The position numbers and the translations under genes were made by a program. From the NCBI GenBank assembly GCA_963755695.1, contig CAVWLB010000001.1, positions 1,195,506 through 1,259,505 of the forward strand: a stretch of DNA of 64,000 nucleotides, in the 5' to 3' direction. Source of the DNA: QHWT01 sp963755695. GTDB taxonomy: Bacteria; Acidobacteriota; Vicinamibacteria; Vicinamibacterales; 2-12-FULL-66-21. Positions 16,243 through 24,999 of the stretch are shown here, one piece after another (within the stretch, counting starts at the first letter, position 1; every line of letters starts with the position of its first letter). The notes beneath the pieces were generated by a model. The model made no database searches and was not told where the DNA came from. It saw only the letters and a list, made by a program, of their open reading frames with translations.

Positions 16243-18133
16243 GTCAGCTCCGCTTCATGCGCTCGGGTTCGAATCGGTTTGCTCCGCGCCTCGAAATCGG
16301 GCCGATCGTGCAGGCTCGCGATCCAGAACACCACGCCAATCAACAGGAAGAACTCGAGCACGGTCACCGATACGACCTTGGTCGCGAAGCCGAGCGTGGG
16401 CGTGAACGCGTCCACTGAGGTATCCCGAACGACGCCGTAGACATGCCAGTGCTGCCGGAGGCCGGAGCGCACGTAGCCCATCAGTCCCATGAGCCAGGTG
16501 AACGTGACCGCGATGAAGATCAGCACGTATTGCGAGATCCGCGGGATCTGCCCCACCGTACTTCGCCGGTCCGCGTCGCTCCGCGGAAGAGGAAGACGTC
16601 GATGGCGGTGATCGACACCATCGCGATCAGAACCGAGCTGACCTGTGGCACCGAGAGCCGAATCCGGACCGTCGCCTCGACGAAGTAGCCGTATATCCCG
16701 AGAAAGATGACGATCGATGCCGCGGCCGCGAAGATCGCGAGCTGCGCCGCATGGCCAAACTTCGCCCACGGGACGGTTGCGATCTTCCCCGTGCGCCGGT
16801 AGAGCAGGAAGCTCATGAAGGTCGTGAGGATCAGGATGTTCACGGCGGTGTTCTTGGCCGACATCACGCCGAGGTAGCCGAGAATCGGATGTGACGAGCC
16901 TCCCATCGCGCGCACTTCCGACACCGTTGCGATAATCGACCGGGGCGTCGCCCACACCGCGAAGCAGAGCGCGATCCCGATGAGCAGGTACTTGATGAAC
17001 TTCTGGAGCGGCTGCACCCCCTCGACCCGCCCCATCCCGAGCCACAGGTAGTAATTGGCGGCGAGGAAGAGATTCCCGATGAGCACCGCCTGGATGATGA
17101 ACAGCCACGAGAAGGCGCCGCCCATCATCGTGAGTCCGAGCGTCTGCGAGAACGCGTAGATCTCCTTCGCGAGCCAGTAGCCGGCGAAGGGGAGCGGGAG
17201 GAATGCGCTGATCGCAACGAAGTTGCCGATGTATCCCATCCAGTCGTAGTGCGCGCGCTCTTCGTCGGTTTCCGCCTGGAGGAACTTGAACGCCGCATAA
17301 GCGGCCGCGACCGATCCGCCGAACGCAATGTTCGCGATCACTCGATGGACGTTGATCGGCATCCACGTGTAGTTGTAGATCGCGTCCCAGACGGAGAGAA
17401 CGGCACCGGTCTCCGAAACGCCGCGCGGCGACATCATGAACGTGAGCCAGGCGTTGGCGATGAACATGATCGACGTGCCTACCAGGTTGAGACCAAGCCC
17501 CAGACCCAGATGCACCAGCGGATGAAACTTCCCCCAGCCGTAGTAGTAGGTGTAGAGAAAGAAGGCCTCCGCGAAGAAGAGCAGCACGTACGGGAGGAAG
17601 GTGGGGGAGAACACGCTCATCAGGTAGTTCGTGAACTTCGGATACAGAATGACGAGCATGAAGGTCAGGAACGCGCCGAAGGTCGCGGTGAGCGAGAAGG
17701 AGACGGAGAGGAGCTTCGTGAACTCGTGCGCGAGCCGGTCGTATCGCGGATCCTTTGTCTTGTAGCCGATCGCTTCGATGATGAACGCGAAAAGCGGAAC
17801 CGCAAGGACGAACGCGGCGAACAGGAGATGGAGCTGGGCGACCGACCAGATGGCCACGCGGCTTCCGACGACGGGGAAGGTCCGATACTCGGCCTCCACG
17901 TAAGGCCTTGCGCGGGCCTTGGTCTCCGCGTCGGCCTTCTCGGCGGCGACTCCCTCCGCGCGAGGCGTTGCGTCGGCGGCCGCGGAAGGGGCGCGGTACG
18001 GCTCCTTGTATTCGCGGCTCACCAGCGTGGAAGCGATCCAGACGGCCCCGGCGAACATGAGAAGGCCGGCGACGGGACCGAGGAGCAGCATCACCTTGCG
18101 GTTCATCGCGCCGTTCATCAGGCCGTTGGACAC
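16239..18133 (-). CDS. CydA-like (cytochrome bd-type) subunit, frame broken once near 16,582
   Basis: The N-terminal 520 or so residues carry an extra N-terminal helix and Ala/Glu-rich linker, then the CydA fold: QLHLLFAAF (haem b595-type His), FFLYTYYYGW, LNLVGTSIMFIANAWL and INVHRVIAN (haem b558-type His). The quinol-loop GRQPW motif is absent, and the conserved helix-III Glu of E. coli CydA is not seen in FLTFMLVILYP. The last 105 residues (from VGQIPRISQYVLIF) are in another frame; one missing base at a Gly wobble position near 16,582 would join them. No CydB neighbour. Likely a cytochrome-c-linked bd-superfamily member. Confidence 0.78.
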
Positions 18134-18143
18134 GTTGCCATCC

Positions 18144-18806
18144 TCACTTGTTGCCCGCCGGCTTGTCCGCCGGACTTTTTGCGGACGTGGGCTCCGCCGG
18201 AGCGTTAGGGGAGGTGGACGCGCTTGGGGCGCGTGCCAGCCGCTTGCGTTCGAGATCCCGCACGTAGGAAACGATTGCCCACCTGTCCGCCGCGGGAATC
18301 GGCCAGCGATAGGCGGGCATCAGCCCTTTCCCGTTCGTGATGACGTCGAAGATTTGCCCGTCCGGATACTTCAGGATGCTTTCCTGGTGAAAGGACGCGG
18401 TGGGGACGTTGGCCCGCTGGAACAAGATCCCCTTGCCGTCTCCACGAGCGTCGTGGCACGGCTGGCAGTAGATCGTGTAGCGCTGGTGCCCGCGCTCGAC
18501 CAGCGCGTCGTTCACCGTCACGGGGATCGTCGCGACGAACTGCCCGTCCTCCCCCTTTCCCGTGTAGAACGGCTCGTCCTCCCTCAGCCCGCCGATGGCC
18601 ACCGTTCCGGGAACGGGTTCGCGCATGGACGCGCCGTTGTAGAAGAACGTGCTGGCCGTCTGCGGCAGCACCTTCGGCTGGTCGTCCATGCTTGGATTGA
18701 GATGGATGGGAGGGCGGCTCGACGTGCAGCCGCGCGCGCAGCCGGTGACGATGAGGAGAGAGGTGAGCGAGAGCGCGCTCAGGACGCTTCGTCCGCAGGC
18801 GATCAT
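18144..18806 (-). CDS. actE: ActE, monohaem cytochrome c lipoprotein of ACIII
   Basis: A 220-residue protein with a lipoprotein signal (LLIVTGCARGC), then the ActE patterns MDDQPKV, MREPVPGTV, REDEPFYTGK and RGHQRYTIYCQPCH with one haem c site, followed by FDVITNGKGLMPAY (Met ligand) and DRWAIVSYVRDL. ActE accepts electrons within ACIII. Its start overlaps the actB stop, where actC would normally lie, and the next gene 10 bases downstream is the CydA-like subunit. Confidence 0.85.
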   Translation of the reverse strand: MIACGRSVLSALSLTSLLIVTGCARGCTSSRPPIHLNPSMDDQPKVLPQTASTFFYNGASMREPVPGTVAIGGLREDEPFYTGKGEDGQFVATIPVTVNDALVERGHQRYTIYCQPCHDARGDGKGILFQRANVPTASFHQESILKYPDGQIFDVITNGKGLMPAYRWPIPAADRWAIVSYVRDLERKRLARAPSASTSPNAPAEPTSAKSPADKPAGNK

Positions 18807-21800
18807 GCGATCGGCCTCTCTTCCTTGTCCCGACGCCAGGCTGTCGCATCCGTTCGCACGCCCTTGAGATCGGGATTTGGATTGCGCACCTTGGCCAGAT
18901 AGGTCGTCCTTGGCTTGGTGTTCAGCTCATCGAGGAGCGCGTAGTTGCGCGGATCGGCTTTGGCTTTCGCCACCCGGCTCGCCCGGTTGCGAATATCTCC
19001 GAACTCGATGGCCGCGGCAGGGCAGGCCTGCTGACAGGCCGTCTTGACGTCGCCGTCACGGACCTCGTGTCCCGCGAGCTTTGCATCGATCTTCCCCCGA
19101 TTGATTCGTTGCACGCAGTACGTGCACTTCTCCATCACGCCCCTCGAACGAACCGTGACGTCCGGGTTCATCGCGAGCTTCAGAATGTCGGGTGTGTCCT
19201 TGGTGAAGTTGAAGAAGTTGAAGTGGCGCACCTTGTATGGACAGTTGTTCGAGCAGTAGCGGGTCCCGATGCAGCGGTTGTAGACCATCACGTTGAGTCC
19301 CTGCGCGTCGTGAACGGTCGCGGCCACGGGGCAGACCTGCTCGCACGGGGCATCCTCGCACTGCATGCAGGGAATCGGCTGGAAGACGATCTCCGGGCTG
19401 CCGGCGGGCTCGCCGGAGAAGTACCGGTCGACACGCAGCCAATGCATCTCGCGCGACTTCGCCACCTGGATCTTGCCGACGACCGGCACGTTGTTCTCGC
19501 TCTGGCAGGCGACCATGCACGCGTTGCACCCGATGCACGCGTTCAGATCGATCGTCATTCCCCACTGGTATCCCTGATCGTAGGTGTGTTCCTTCCAGAG
19601 TGAGAAGTGATGCGATTCCTCCTCGAAGACGCCGAGTGCGCCGGGAGTTCCGCCTTTCTCGGCGCGTGGGGAATCCGCCGCGGGCGCGCCTTCGGCTCGC
19701 GCTGGTGCGGCGGCCACTTCCGATCGAAGCTCGGGGAGGGTCGACTCGCGGACCAGTGGACGTCCTTCCATGCTGCCGTGGTGCTGGGTCGACGAGAGCG
19801 GGTACTTGCGTCCGGTCTTGGTGAGTTTGGCGCCGCCGTCGGAGCCAGGCGCCTGTGAGGTTCGGATCGAGGACGCATTGAACCCGACACCTGACCCGAT
19901 TCGTCCGGCGCTGGCACGGCCATAGCCAAGCGTGACGGCCACCACACCGTCAGCCATGCCGGGAAGGATCCACAGGGGAAGCTCGAGCGATCGGCCCGCG
20001 TAATCGAGACGAACCAGCTCCTCGCTGGCGACACCGAGCGTCTCGGCGGTCTTTGGACTCACCAGCGCGGGGTTGTCCCAGGTGAGCTTGGTGAGCGGAT
20101 CGGGAAGCTCCTGCAGCCAGCCGTTGTTGGCGAATCGGCCGTCGTGAAGCGACGGGGAAGGGAGGAACACGATCTCCAGGCCGCCCTGAGAACCTGCATC
20201 GGCACGTTGAGGAGTCCCACCGGCGGCCCCGTTCAGGCGTGCGAGCGCCGCGAAGGGATCCCCTGTGACACTGGGAACGACTTCCGGAAGCTCGCTGCCG
20301 GAAAGCAACCCATCGTGCAGGACGCGGTTCCATTTCTTCTCGAACCCGTCGCCCAGGATTGGTTTCCACGTCTCGCGCACGATTTCATAGCCGGGACGAT
20401 TCTCGCCGCCGGCCATCAGTCCCAGCACTTCAACGGGAGTCCGTCCGTCGAACAGCGGAAGGATCAGCGGCTGGACGAGGCTGAGCGTACCTCCCACGGC
20501 GCGCGCATCTCCCCACGACTCGAGGTAGTGCGCGAGCGGGATGTGCCACTCCGCCTTGGCCGATGTCTCGTCGATCGTGTGCCCGAGCGCGACCGCGTGT
20601 GGGACCTTCGACATCGCCGAGGCGAAGTCGAGATCGGCGGGAGCATCGAACACGGGGTTGCCGCCCAGGATGACCAGCGTCTGGACCGCGCCGCTTTTCA
20701 TCGCGGAGACGAGCGATGACAAGGAGCTCACGCTCGGGCGTTCCGCATCCTTCGTTTCGTAGTAGCTGACCGTCTTGCCGGTGTTGCCGAGATGCGTGTT
20801 CAAGGCGCAGACCGCAGCGTGGACGGCTGGTGGCTGGCGCTCTCCGGCCACGATCAATCCTTTGCCGCGGTTCGCCAGAAGATCCTTGGCAAGCGCATCG
20901 ATCCAGCGCGGGTCGACACCCGGGACGCCGGCCCCCGTCTGGCTCGCGGCTCCGCCCGCGGGCGGAGCAAGGCGTGCGGCCAGGGCCGCGAGGAAGGGGG
21001 CGATCTGCCGGCTCGTGAGACGCAGCCGGTGATCCGCCATCGCACCCGTCAGCGAGTAGACCCCTTCAACTGCGTACAACCGATTCATCGCGCCGCCCGA
21101 GGCTCCGGCGCGCCTGCCGTCCGCGAAGCCTCGCGCGTGACGGATCATCTCGGGGTCGGAGAGAAGCGGGTCGGCGTCGAGGGCGAGAATCACCGAGGCG
21201 CGATCGAGCCGCAGCATGAGATCGAGGTCACGGCCGGTCGCTTGCCGCAGACCCGCGAGTCGATTCTCGTCGCTGACGGCGTCGTAGGTCGCCCACAGCG
21301 ACCGTGGGTAGCGTGCCTTCAGTGTCGCCGCCAGTCGCGCCAGCGTAGGCGACGAGAAGGATTCGGAGAGGACCGCGAGGCCGGCGCCGCCATCTGCGCT
21401 GTGAGCCTTGGACAGCTCTCCCCATGCGGCGACGAAATCGTTCCAGGACTTCTGCGTGCCGCGCTGTGTAACGGATTGCGAGCGGTCCGGATCGTAAAGA
21501 CCCAGGACCGATGCCTGAACCCGAACGCTCGAAGCCCCAAGAGTCGAGGGGTGCGCGGGATTGCCTTCGATCTTGGTCGGTCGGCCCTCGTGGCTCTCGA
21601 CGATCAGCCCGTATGCGCTCCGGCGGAACGGCATCGTCGTCGCGTAGTAGCGGGGGACGCCGGGGACGATCTCCTCGGGAGGCGCGACATACGGGACGAT
21701 CTCTTCGACCGGACGCCGGCAGCCCGCGAGCCCCGCGAGCGAGAGCGAGGCTCCCACGAGCATCATCATCTCGCGCCGGCTGATCCCTTCGGGAAGCTCC

Positions 21801-21901
21801 GATGCGCCGTCTTGGAATTCCCGCTCCAGCGCGGCGCGGAATTCGGGGCGATCGTCGATCTGCGCGAGACTTCGCCAATACGTTGGTTTCACCGGTGGCA
21901 C
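18803..21901 (-). CDS. actB: ActB, molybdopterin-type plus Fe-S subunit of ACIII
   Basis: A 1,032-residue fused B1/B2 subunit. The N-terminus has the ActB TAT-like segment ISRREMMMLVGASLSL ending at AGC. Residues 60-700 form a molybdopterin-oxidoreductase-like domain, which in ACIII has lost the cofactor. The C-terminal part is a ferredoxin-like domain with clusters CIGCNACMVAC, CMQCEDAPCEQVC, the CIGTRYCSNNC group and CTYCVQRI with CQQAC, enough for three [4Fe-4S] and one [3Fe-4S] clusters as in the family. It overlaps actA by 13 bases and actE by 4. Confidence 0.92.
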   Translation of the reverse strand: MPPVKPTYWRSLAQIDDRPEFRAALEREFQDGASELPEGISRREMMMLVGASLSLAGLAGCRRPVEEIVPYVAPPEEIVPGVPRYYATTMPFRRSAYGLIVESHEGRPTKIEGNPAHPSTLGASSVRVQASVLGLYDPDRSQSVTQRGTQKSWNDFVAAWGELSKAHSADGGAGLAVLSESFSSPTLARLAATLKARYPRSLWATYDAVSDENRLAGLRQATGRDLDLMLRLDRASVILALDADPLLSDPEMIRHARGFADGRRAGASGGAMNRLYAVEGVYSLTGAMADHRLRLTSRQIAPFLAALAARLAPPAGGAASQTGAGVPGVDPRWIDALAKDLLANRGKGLIVAGERQPPAVHAAVCALNTHLGNTGKTVSYYETKDAERPSVSSLSSLVSAMKSGAVQTLVILGGNPVFDAPADLDFASAMSKVPHAVALGHTIDETSAKAEWHIPLAHYLESWGDARAVGGTLSLVQPLILPLFDGRTPVEVLGLMAGGENRPGYEIVRETWKPILGDGFEKKWNRVLHDGLLSGSELPEVVPSVTGDPFAALARLNGAAGGTPQRADAGSQGGLEIVFLPSPSLHDGRFANNGWLQELPDPLTKLTWDNPALVSPKTAETLGVASEELVRLDYAGRSLELPLWILPGMADGVVAVTLGYGRASAGRIGSGVGFNASSIRTSQAPGSDGGAKLTKTGRKYPLSSTQHHGSMEGRPLVRESTLPELRSEVAAAPARAEGAPAADSPRAEKGGTPGALGVFEEESHHFSLWKEHTYDQGYQWGMTIDLNACIGCNACMVACQSENNVPVVGKIQVAKSREMHWLRVDRYFSGEPAGSPEIVFQPIPCMQCEDAPCEQVCPVAATVHDAQGLNVMVYNRCIGTRYCSNNCPYKVRHFNFFNFTKDTPDILKLAMNPDVTVRSRGVMEKCTYCVQRINRGKIDAKLAGHEVRDGDVKTACQQACPAAAIEFGDIRNRASRVAKAKADPRNYALLDELNTKPRTTYLAKVRNPNPDLKGVRTDATAWRRDKEERPIA

Positions 21902-22536
21902 CCCGAACAGTCAGTGGGCGGATTGACCGTCCGTTCGCCGCGGAGTTGCGCCGCGAGGATCTGGGCGTCCCGGGGAGGGGTCCATTTCATGTTGGTGACC
22001 TCGGAGACGGGGCGTCTGTTGGGACCCGGGTTGCGGTGGCAGTCGAGGCACCAGCTCATGCTGAGAGGCGTCATCTGAGTGACCGTTTCCATCTCGTCGA
22101 TGCGGCCGTGGCAGGTGACGCAGCCGATCCCGGCCGTCACGTGCACGTTGTGGGGGAAGTAGGCGTAGTCGGGAAGCTTGTGGACGCGAATCCAGTGCAT
22201 CGGCCGTCCGCTGGAGGCGCTGTCCCGAATCGGCGCCAGCGCCGCGCTGTCCCGCTTCACGACCTGATGGCAGTTCATGCAGGTCTGGGTGGGCGGAACG
22301 TTGGCGACGGCAGACGTCTCGACCGAAGCGTGACAGTATCGGCAATCGAGACCGAGCTCGCCGGCGTGAAGCCTGTGGCTGTAGGGGACCGGCTGAACCG
22401 GACGGTAGCCCACGTCCGTGTACCACGGCGAAAAGTAGTACCAGACGCCCGCGGTGACGATCACCGAGCCGAGGCCACCAACGATGGCGGCGGCGAGCGG
22501 GAGCTTGTTCCACCAGGCGGGGAAGATTTGAGCCAA
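21889..22536 (-). CDS. actA: ActA, pentahaem cytochrome c of ACIII
   Basis: A 215-residue protein with an N-terminal membrane anchor (LPLAAAIVGGLGSVIVTAGVW) and five haem c motifs: CRYCH, CMNCH, CVTCH, CLDCH and CSGCH, the last just before the C-terminus. This matches the pentahaem ActA that crowns ACIII in the periplasm. It is the first gene of the minus-strand cluster; about 520 non-coding bases with the likely promoter lie upstream. Confidence 0.92.
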   Translation of the reverse strand: MAQIFPAWWNKLPLAAAIVGGLGSVIVTAGVWYYFSPWYTDVGYRPVQPVPYSHRLHAGELGLDCRYCHASVETSAVANVPPTQTCMNCHQVVKRDSAALAPIRDSASSGRPMHWIRVHKLPDYAYFPHNVHVTAGIGCVTCHGRIDEMETVTQMTPLSMSWCLDCHRNPGPNRRPVSEVTNMKWTPPRDAQILAAQLRGERTVNPPTDCSGCHR

Positions 22537-23054
22537 CGGTTAGGACTCCGGGGCCGCTGGAGGACAGCCGCCTAGCCGTGAGTCCGCGATGGAACTGTGA
22601 CGCCACATCCTCGCGCCCCCAAAGAAGTTCGTGGCAGAGGAAAAAACGACCGAAGTCCCGAATTAAGGGCGCGATATTACCCACGAACTGGAACATGGTC
22701 AAGCGCGCCGGGGACGGTCATGGCGGGGACTTCGGCGGCTTGGCGGGGTGACGAATGACGCACCGGGGTCTGCGGGACGGGGCTGACGCGTCCGGTCACC
22801 GGCCCTGCGGCGTTCTCGACAACTCGTGGCCCGGCGCTTCGTGATCACGGGCAGCTGGCGGGTGCGGACGTCGCGAATGTCGATTCGGTCGAAACCGGCC
22901 CGGGGACGCCGGACGATGTTTCAAGGGTTGTGGCGCTCATCGCAGGGTCAAGTGGGGCCCGCGCTTGGCGTTGGTTCGGGGCGGTTCTGCGGCGATTCGT
23001 CACAGAGAGGAAGGCGGCTGGGCCAAACCGCGGTACAATGGGGGTCTTCGGAGT
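22537..23054. other. intergenic region between actA and tRNA-Pro
   Basis: No convincing gene. It must hold the promoter of the long minus-strand act/cyt operon and the promoter of the tRNA. One + strand frame (about 22,770-23,063) stays open and reads like a degraded C-terminus, but it has no clear start or recognisable domain. Confidence 0.5.
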
Positions 23055-23757
23055 CGGGGCGTAGCGCAGCCTGGTAGCGCACCTGCCTTGGGCGCAGGGG
23101 GTCGCTGGTTCGAATCCAGTCGCCCCGACCAATTTTCCTAACGTTTTCACACGTTTGTGAATTCTGGCGAACGCGGATCGAGCGTCGGCTGACAATTGGC
23201 TGACAATCGGTAGCGTGCCAACCCTGCTCGTCCCGCATTTCTTCACCCAATCTGAGCGGTCGCTTCATCGCGTGCTCGACGTCGCTGACACGTCGTTCTC
23301 GCGCCTGGCGCATCGACTCGGCCAGGGAGTTCGCACGCGCGTTCATGTAGCGCTGGGTCGTAGTGATGCTGGCGTGTCCGGCGAGCAACTGCAGCTCATG
23401 AACGGGAACGCCATCGTCGGCCAACCGTGACAACGCCTCGTGTCGGAGGTCGTGCCAGTGGAGGTCGATCTGCGCGAGCGCCTTGCGGTTCGACACTCGC
23501 TTGCCGCTTCCGGCTCGCGTAGGCTTGATGCCGTTCGCCAGCAGGAGCAGCGTCTCCCAGGCTGACTTCAGGCTGGCCACGTACGCGCCAGTCGTCGCCT
23601 CGCCGAACACGTATGCGTCGGGTCCGAGGAATGCGCGCCGGCGCAACAGCTTCTCGAGCCGGCTGCCCGCCTCGAACGGAATCACCCGTGCTACCTCCGT
23701 TTTCGAGTGCTCTTTGAGGATTCGGATCCAGCGGTGGCGCCAGTCGACTTGCTTGTT
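22948..23757 (-). CDS. tyrosine recombinase (integrase), N-terminally truncated at the contig junction
   Basis: The catalytic C-terminal half is clear: SKTEVARVIPF, then HWHDLRHEAL (H-x-x-R) and LLAGHASITTTQRYMNA (GH and the nucleophilic Tyr). Coding sequence can be followed back to about 23,757 (VDWRHRWIRI), after which the sequence changes character, so the N-terminal part and first catalytic Arg are lost at a junction. Downstream the frame has no stop before the tRNA and runs through it antisense to 22,948; the tail beyond about 23,215 is probably not a folded part. It belongs to an element integrated at tRNA-Pro. Confidence 0.75.
   Translation of the reverse strand, partial: NKQVDWRHRWIRILKEHSKTEVARVIPFEAGSRLEKLLRRRAFLGPDAYVFGEATTGAYVASLKSAWETLLLLANGIKPTRAGSGKRVSNRKALAQIDLHWHDLRHEALSRLADDGVPVHELQLLAGHASITTTQRYMNARANSLAESMRQARERRVSDVEHAMKRPLRLGEEMRDEQGWHATDCQPIVSRRSIRVRQNSQTCENVRKIGRGDWIRTSDPLRPRQVRYQAALRPDSEDPHCTAVWPSRLPLCDESPQNRPEPTPSAGPT
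23034..23039 (+). promoter_or_regulatory. -10 box of the tRNA-Pro promoter
   Basis: TACAAT lies 15 bases before the mature tRNA 5' end, the right distance for a short tRNA leader. A good -35 box is not obvious, so confidence is moderate. Confidence 0.45.
23055..23131 (+). tRNA. tRNA-Pro, anticodon TGG
   Basis: A complete cloverleaf of 77 bases including CCA. The acceptor arms CGGGGCG and CGCCCCG pair perfectly, the anticodon stem CCTGC/GCAGG encloses the loop CTTGGGC with anticodon TGG, and the T arm has loop TTCGAAT. The CCA end is encoded. The 3' half is a common attB for tyrosine-recombinase elements, and an integrase gene lies just downstream. Confidence 0.95.
23187..23207. repeat. short direct repeat next to the tRNA
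   Basis: GGCTGACAAT occurs twice, one base apart, about 55 bases beyond the tRNA 3' end and inside the open frame of the integrase. It could be an integrase or excisionase arm-type site, but nothing else supports this. Confidence 0.3.
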
Positions 23758-24646
23758 ACGTCATTTTCGATGGCTTTGCTAAGCTGGTTGTTCCGCGGGC
23801 CTTCAAGCGGTTTGCGCCATGGATTAATGTGCTTAAATATCCATCTTTTCCCGTCCCCTCCAGCTGCTGGACTTTCGCGCCTATGCTCGTGAGCATCGCA
23901 AATTGCTAATTATCGATGATGATACGGCCTTTATTGGCGGCTACAATATTGGCGAGCTATACCGCACCCACTGGCGTGATACCCATCTACAGGTGGTTGA
24001 GCCAACTGCCCGTAATCTGGCCGAGATTTTTGCCTCATTTTGAGATCGTTACCGGCGAGACCGGCCCAAAATGCATCTTGATCTGAACCTGGAATGGCAA
24101 TCAACCCTGCGGGTCCAGCGCAATGATGCCGCACGGATGGTTTTTCCTATTCGCGCGATGTACCTTGATGCCATTGAGCGAGCGGAGCGCTATGTCTATC
24201 TCACCAATGCCTACTTTATCCCTGATCGGGCGATTTTGGAGGCCCTAGTACTGACCGCCCGCCGGGGTGTTGATGTCCGCATCCTGGTGCCGGCTGATCG
24301 AACCATGTGCTGGCCGATTGGCTGGCCCGGCATTATTTTGAATTTTGTTAAGAAAATCGGCATCCGCATCTTCACCTATCAGGGCACGATAATTCACGCC
24401 AAAACCGCCACCATCGACGGTATCTGGTCCACGGTTGGCACCGCCAATCTTGATCGTCTAAGCCTAGCGGGGAACCATAAAATTAACCTGGAGATCTACA
24501 ACGCCGCTGTTGCCGGCCAGATGGAGGCCATTTTTAATTGTGATCTAACGAATGCCCACGAGGTGGTATTAACCGAATGGATTGATCGCCCCTGGTATAC
24601 CAAGGCGGCTGAGTTGGTATTATCGCCCTGGTCGGCGAGTCTTTTA
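23757..24646 (+). CDS. phospholipase D-type cardiolipin synthase, 5' truncated, frame broken
   Basis: The sequence begins abruptly in YVIFDGFAKLVVPRAF and continues through two PLD catalytic motifs: HRKLLIIDDDTAFIGG (from 23,894) and HAKTATIDGIWSTVGTANLD (from 24,395), both HxKx4D. It would join phosphatidylglycerol head groups to make cardiolipin at the membrane. One base is missing at a Pro wobble near 23,850, and a TGA at 24,041-24,043 stands in frame where the family has Trp. Base composition is about 50% GC with many ATT and TTT codons, unlike either flank. Confidence 0.8.
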
Positions 24647-24655
24647 GGAGTTGGG

Positions 24656-24997
24656 ATGTCAATTGGTCGCCCATTTTTAATTACTCTGCTAGCCGTTGGC
24701 TATATTGTCAGCGCTGCCTTGGATATTCTGGTTGGCCTGGGGTTGTTTGGCAATAATCCGCTGCCGAACGTCATTTCAGGCAGCAATACCAGGATTGTCC
24801 TGATTGGCGGCTTGCAGTTGATGTTTGGCCTAGCGCTGTTCAAAGGTGCCCGTTGGGCTTGGTGGCTGGTCATTATTGGCGCCTACATTCCAATTATCAC
24901 CCATGTCATTGGCGGCCTGAGCGGCGACTCATGGGCCTGGGGCACGATCTTGTGGAATGTCATCGTCTTGGCGTATCTTCTTCTTCTTCCTGCTTGA
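24656..24997 (+). CDS. small four-helix membrane protein
   Basis: ATG 24656 is preceded by AGGAG at 24,646-24,650 with a five-base spacer. The 113 residues form about four hydrophobic helices (PFLITLLAVGYIVSAALDIL, IVLIGGLQLMFGLALF, WWLVIIGAYIPIITHVIGG, ILWNVIVLAYLLLL). No stop separates it from the cardiolipin synthase frame as sequenced, so it might be a C-terminal extension, but a single extra T in CTTTTAGGAG would give a stop there. No family recognised. It ends at the second junction. Confidence 0.55.
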   Translation: MSIGRPFLITLLAVGYIVSAALDILVGLGLFGNNPLPNVISGSNTRIVLIGGLQLMFGLALFKGARWAWWLVIIGAYIPIITHVIGGLSGDSWAWGTILWNVIVLAYLLLLPA

Positions 24998-24999
24998 AC

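Noticed and set aside
22770..23063. Possible gene between actA and the tRNA on the + strand
   Set aside because: The frame has no convincing start, no recognisable domain, and runs into the tRNA; the region is better read as promoter and spacer.
22845..23246. Open frame antisense to tRNA-Pro containing GATGFEPATPCAQGRCATRLRYAP
   Set aside because: This peptide is the translated reverse complement of a tRNA-Pro gene and is a known kind of false protein; the tRNA folds perfectly on the other strand. (The peptide is quoted only as a marker; its first 20 residues suffice.)
24041..24043. UGA recoded as Trp in piece B
   Set aside because: TGG is used for Trp several times in the same gene, and another simple error (a missing wobble base near 23,850) lies close by; a base error is more likely.
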